Source: Hanleya hanleyi
Taxonomy: Eukaryota; Mollusca; Polyplacophora; Lepidopleurida; Hanleyidae
DNA length: 64,000 bases
Direction: 5' to 3'
Assembly: GCA_036873755.1 (NCBI GenBank)
Contig: JAVTVY010036877.1
Location: 1 to 64,000 of the forward strand
Below, piece after piece: positions 60,308-64,000 of the stretch; the stretch's first letter is position 1, and each line of letters starts with the position of its first letter. The position numbers and the translations under genes were made by a program. The notes under the pieces are model-generated. The model did no database searches and was not told the DNA's origin. It worked only from the letters and a program-made list of their open reading frames with translations.

Positions 60308-61417
60308 GTAAGTTATTACATCTCAACGAACTTGACATGTCAATGTTAAGTGCTACTTTGGTACTGACCCAGCGTAGATCATTAAATTTACAGCCGTTCT
60401 TATTCGTTCTTCTAGCAAATTGTGTGAGGGCAGGTGTGAATTCGATTACGCCACAAGGACTTGGGTATGAGAACATCACCCTGTCTGGCAAGCATCCCGT
60501 TCTCTATTTTACCCTATCTGCCAGGTTTCAACACCTACCTGTATCTCGCACACCTCCAGCCATTAACCATTCTGCCAAAAAAGCTTATTCGCATTGTAAC
60601 ATCCTGTATCAGATTATCACTTACCGGAACATATTCTCATAACTAAATATTTTCCCAATACATAAAGTATATGATAATCTTATCCTGGTAGTTGCACATA
60701 AAATTTTCTACTGGTGGGTCTTTCTTCTCTACACCTCGCAAAATTTCTTCGCTAAATAATCCGCTATTCACAATTATCCAACAAGACGGAGAAACTGTTA
60801 TACAGGTCATTTTACAATCGCAATCCTTGTTCTGTCCCTGTGAAATGAAGGGACTGTGATTATTATTTCCTACCTGTCAGCCTAGAATCTTGGGTTTCAA
60901 AGTCTCTTTTTAAATCTCAACTCGAATAGTTTGAGAATATTAACCTGGTTTAGGCACAAATGTGTCAAATGAATGGTTATTTATTACACGCTGTATACTG
61001 GCCTGCGACCGTGTCTTTTCATTACCACTAATTAAGCATGCCCAGTTTTTTTTACCAAATCTCAGTGCTTCAAGTCTAAATACATTTGTATACGTACTTT
61101 TGTAACAGCAAATGTTCTCCTCCTTAGCATTGATTTCTCTACAAAAATGCAATAGTAGTGCTTATTTCTCATTCACAGCCTTTGCTTATAAATTAACACT
61201 CCCAAGAGTTTGTATAAAATTATATTATCACAAATCTATAGTAGGTTACTGTGGCTGAACTTAGCGTCTGTCTATTCACCTGCTAAACTCGGGAAAGAAG
61301 AAGACCCCCCCCCCCAGCTTGGGGTTTTATTTCAGACACATATGCGGTTAACAAACTTTTTCTTATATTCTGTATATTGGCTTTCCCTTTCTGTGTGTTT
61401 GGTGAATATATATTCTT

Positions 61418-61438
61418 TCATTCATTCATTCATTCATA
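61418..61438. repeat. (ATTC)n microsatellite
   Basis: About five ATTC units. Confidence 0.85.
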
Positions 61439-61513
61439 CATACTGCCTGCTGTGAAATATTACATGAAGTTACATTTTTCCCATAATCAACATTATTAAG
61501 TATTTGTGTTTAG

Positions 61514-61627
61514 CATCTACGGAGACAAATGGCCCGTGGTTCATGTGTGACGACGGTACTTGGGTCCCTATCCATAAAGTGTGTGACTATATTGATGACT
61601 GCAAAGATGCTTCTGACGAGTACTGCA
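61514..61627 (+). CDS. Exon encoding LDLa repeat 2 (four-cysteine variant)
   Basis: A 114-bp phase 1-1 exon (GTGTTTAG acceptor, GCA/GTAAGG donor) reading PWFMCDDGTWVPIHKVCDY, then IDDCKDASDEYC. The C-terminal calcium cage is intact, but cysteines 1 and 3 are both absent. These two pair with each other in LDLa repeats, so the loss looks coordinated rather than random decay. Confidence 0.85.
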
Positions 61628-62232
61628 GTAAGGATCAATTGTATCTCTTGTTGTTCTCAGTTGTGATCACTCTTACATTGTTTTGTAGCCATGCATAGAT
61701 CTATCCAGCATACTGTGGAAACAATCACTCTAAAATAACTCTCCTTTGAACTTCCAGCCATTAATAATCTTACCCATGTAACAGGACAATGAACAGGAAT
61801 GAATTATCCTGTCGGAATATTACTCTTTCTTTGTATGATCAAAGACGAATTCCCTCTACCCTATTTCAAAAACAGCAAGAAAATCTACAGCTGTCGCAAC
61901 TAAAAAATAGAACTTTCGTGGGTATAACTGCACTTGGCTGCTTGATTTTTGAGAAAACGTATGCCACCTTTTTGCAGAAACAGTTTATATAGTTATCATA
62001 GCAACAGCTAGAAATTTCTGGACAGACACACTTTTTGAATTCTCAATTTTCCACGTCTTGCATGAGAAAGTTTGAACTGGAAATTCCCCTGAACTTTGTC
62101 ATACCAAACGGTGACAATTGTGCTTTTGTCCTTTATATCACATTTGCTATAACACCCATATGCAACAACATCTGCTAAATTGCAGTCTGCCACATATTGC
62201 GTTTATTACATTGTCATCATCGTTTCGTTCAG

Positions 62233-62361
62233 TTCAGGATGCCTGTAGCAATGGAGGCGATGTATTTGAGTGTGCCAATGGCCAGTGTATTGCTGCGGAC
62301 CAACGATGCGACATCATCAGGCAATGTGTGGATGGCAGTGATGAAGTAAATTGTGATTCAG
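62233..62361 (+). CDS. Exon encoding LDLa repeat 3
   Basis: A 129-bp phase 1-1 exon (CGTTCAG acceptor, CAG/GTGAAC donor) reading ACSNGGDVFECANGQCIA, then QRCDIIRQCVDGSDEVNC. All six cysteines are present. The first cage acid is replaced (RQC rather than DxC). The phase-1 donor shows that the gene continues beyond it; no further exon was recognised before the window ends. Confidence 0.88.
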
Positions 62362-63500
62362 GTGAACAAAAATGATGAGAATGGATCAAAAGAAAGAATA
62401 TCACTTTTGAAACAATGTTCCTTAGTAAGATGTTTGCTGTTCAGATTCATTGCAATGAGAGATTGGAATACATATCATTACCATATTGAACATCCAGCAG
62501 TATCGAGTATCCTCAAACTGGAGTAGAAACTCAACGCTGTAGGGTCATATTTAGAAGAAACTTCACTGACATTTTAATAAAAATTAACCCGAATGAATAT
62601 TCCAAATGACTACTCAGATATTGGAGTTCAAATTTGGCGGGCGCGGTATCGAATTTGAAGTGCTAAAATGAGATATCGCGTACGAAAGAATTTTCCGTTA
62701 TGTTATAGTATATTATCTTGCCGTATGGCTTGAGTAATTTCCAGGGTCTTTTTTTTTATAATAACAGCTTCTTGAAGTAGTGTGTTTGTGCAAACCCATT
62801 TATTTCGACGTGAAAACAGCCCCCTTTTCTTTGCGTAAGTGATGTCAGTCCAGAATCAAGAAAAACTTTGCCCGAAATATTGGTCTTGACAATTGCCCCA
62901 AAACTGTTTTGGTTATAGAAGGGCTCCATTTGATTACAGCAGGAAAAGGGAGGTGTTTTCACCTCAAGATGCTGTTATTCAAAGCCCGTGGGACCCAGGG
63001 TCTGGAAAATACTCTGACCAAACGACAAGATAATATACTTAAGTTAACCGGAAACAATAGTTCGTAGGTGATATTTCCTTTCTGCGCTCCAAAACCAATC
63101 AAAGGAGGTCAGAAATTCTGTAAACCGCACCAGGTCCTTCATAATATTTCTAATTTGTTATATTCTACACACTGTTATTGTATCTGAATTGTATTGTATT
63201 GTATTACGTTTATTTACATGGTTACTATAGAAACAGATTACTGTGGGCTTCAAAGTGGTGGTTATCAAAGTGTAATTACTAAATTCGTAACAACAAGTCA
63301 TCTAACCCAATTATCACAATGTGGAATACCAAAGAATCAGAATCCTCGAAAGTGGGGGAAAGAAATTATGCCATGATCCACCCATACAATTATCTCTGGT
63401 TCGCCGTGCGACAACACCAAAGTTCATTTGCCTATAGTACTGCAATATGGTGAAAAGATTCTGCACTTTGAGGTAAAAGCGTGAAACTTGGGACATTTAT
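62362..63500. other. Intron or downstream sequence without recognised exons
   Basis: No coding segment with credible splice sites was seen. Confidence 0.4.
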
Positions 63501-64000
63501 AGTACTTGATCGGCTGATTAAAATTTGCTATAGACCCCCTTGAAATTATTCCCAGATGGCCGCCAATTTTAAGATGGCCGCCATTGTAATGTAGATATCA
63601 GGAGGTCATTTGGGACCCCAAATTTTTTCCTTGCACCAAAGGATAGGGAGTTGAAACTGTGACATATCTTGGAGAATGTAATAAGTTCCAGAATGGCTGC
63701 CTTAATGATGTCACAATGACGTCATATTATAAAAATGCTATCTTGTGCGGCGATTTTTTAGTCAGATATTTTAAATTTTCTATTTATACTATTTTCTCCA
63801 GAAAAAACTACATAATAAATTAGGAAATAATTATTTGATGTGAATTTAAATAATTGTGACGACTTTCATGCTCAAAAGGCAAATATTTAAAAAAGTGTCG
63901 AAAACACAACTTTTTAATCATACCCTTATGACCTCCATTTTGAATCTACTCATGGTCTTCTGTTGGAGGGGTATGCAAATAGGCTCAAAATGACCCCAAT
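63500..64000 (-). repeat. Inverted partial copy of the CRE/YY1 repeat family
   Basis: The last bases, reverse-complemented, read ATTGGGGTCATTTTGAGCC, identical to ~17550-17570. A decayed CRE pair lies at 63707-63714 (TGATGTCA) and 63718-63725 (TGACGTCA). GATGGCCGCC occurs twice near 63555-63585. Confidence 0.7.

Noticed and set aside
61789..61992. Frame resembling a leucine-rich repeat
   Set aside because: The spacing of leucines is irregular, the codons look AT-driven, and no splice sites fit the phase-1 register.
63221..63376. Possible further exon (TDYCGLQSGGYQ)
   Set aside because: An acceptor-like ACTATAG precedes it, but no CUB, CTLD or LDLa pattern follows and no good donor is present.

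Overview
Origin. The window reads as genomic DNA of an invertebrate animal, probably marine. It has multi-exon genes with GT/AG introns, extracellular CUB, C-type-lectin and LDL-receptor-A modules, AATAAA polyadenylation signals, LINE and Penelope-like reverse-transcriptase remnants, and many repeat-rich non-autonomous elements. Non-autonomous elements with a tandem-repeat core are well known from bivalves, so a mollusc or other lophotrochozoan is the leading guess. The sequence alone does not fix the phylum.

Layout. (1) 1-6.2 kb is one end of an endogenous Polinton/Maverick (adintovirus-like) element, visibly more GC-rich than its surroundings. It carries the C-terminal part of the major capsid protein and an adenain-like protease on +, and a protein-primed family-B DNA polymerase on -. 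A tRNA-Leu(UAA) gene lies in the convergent gap. Behind the polymerase start are a 38-bp minisatellite with twelve YY1/PHO-like sites and a compact promoter-like motif cluster. The capsid gene is broken by a 76-bp tandem duplication. The polymerase is broken by one in-frame stop and three single-base frameshifts, all three in homopolymer runs. (2) 6.2-19 kb has no supported gene. It holds dispersed repeats, long hairpins, a 139-bp foldback, a 1.76-kb inverted-repeat element and repeats carrying paired CRE palindromes. (3) 20-28.8 kb holds two close copies of a Helentron-like element with a ~181-bp tandem core, a second satellite-cored repeat family and a 52-bp minisatellite. (4) 31 kb has a decayed reverse transcriptase. 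(5) 33.7-42.5 kb is a readable nest: a host duplication is interrupted by a Helentron-like element, which holds LINE copies, one of which is interrupted by a second Helentron-like family (156-bp core) and another by a small inverted-repeat transposon. Related uninterrupted copies inside the window define most of the junctions. (6) 43.9-62.4 kb holds at least ten exons of one + strand gene encoding CUB-CUB-CTLD-CTLD-LDLa-LDLa-LDLa. Its exons are in phase register, its introns are full of satellites and foldbacks, and it continues past at least one edge of what can be seen. (7) The last 500 bases are an inverted copy of the CRE-containing repeat of 17-18.7 kb.

How the parts relate. Two independent repeat families (near 20-28.6 kb and 36.5-39.45 kb) share one terminal design: a 5' hairpin after a T-run, a copy of its inner arm near the 3' end, then a short terminal hairpin, with insertion within T-runs. 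This and the polymerase-tRNA-YY1 arrangement of the viral element are the most noteworthy observations. All function calls come from reading motifs by eye; no database search was run.
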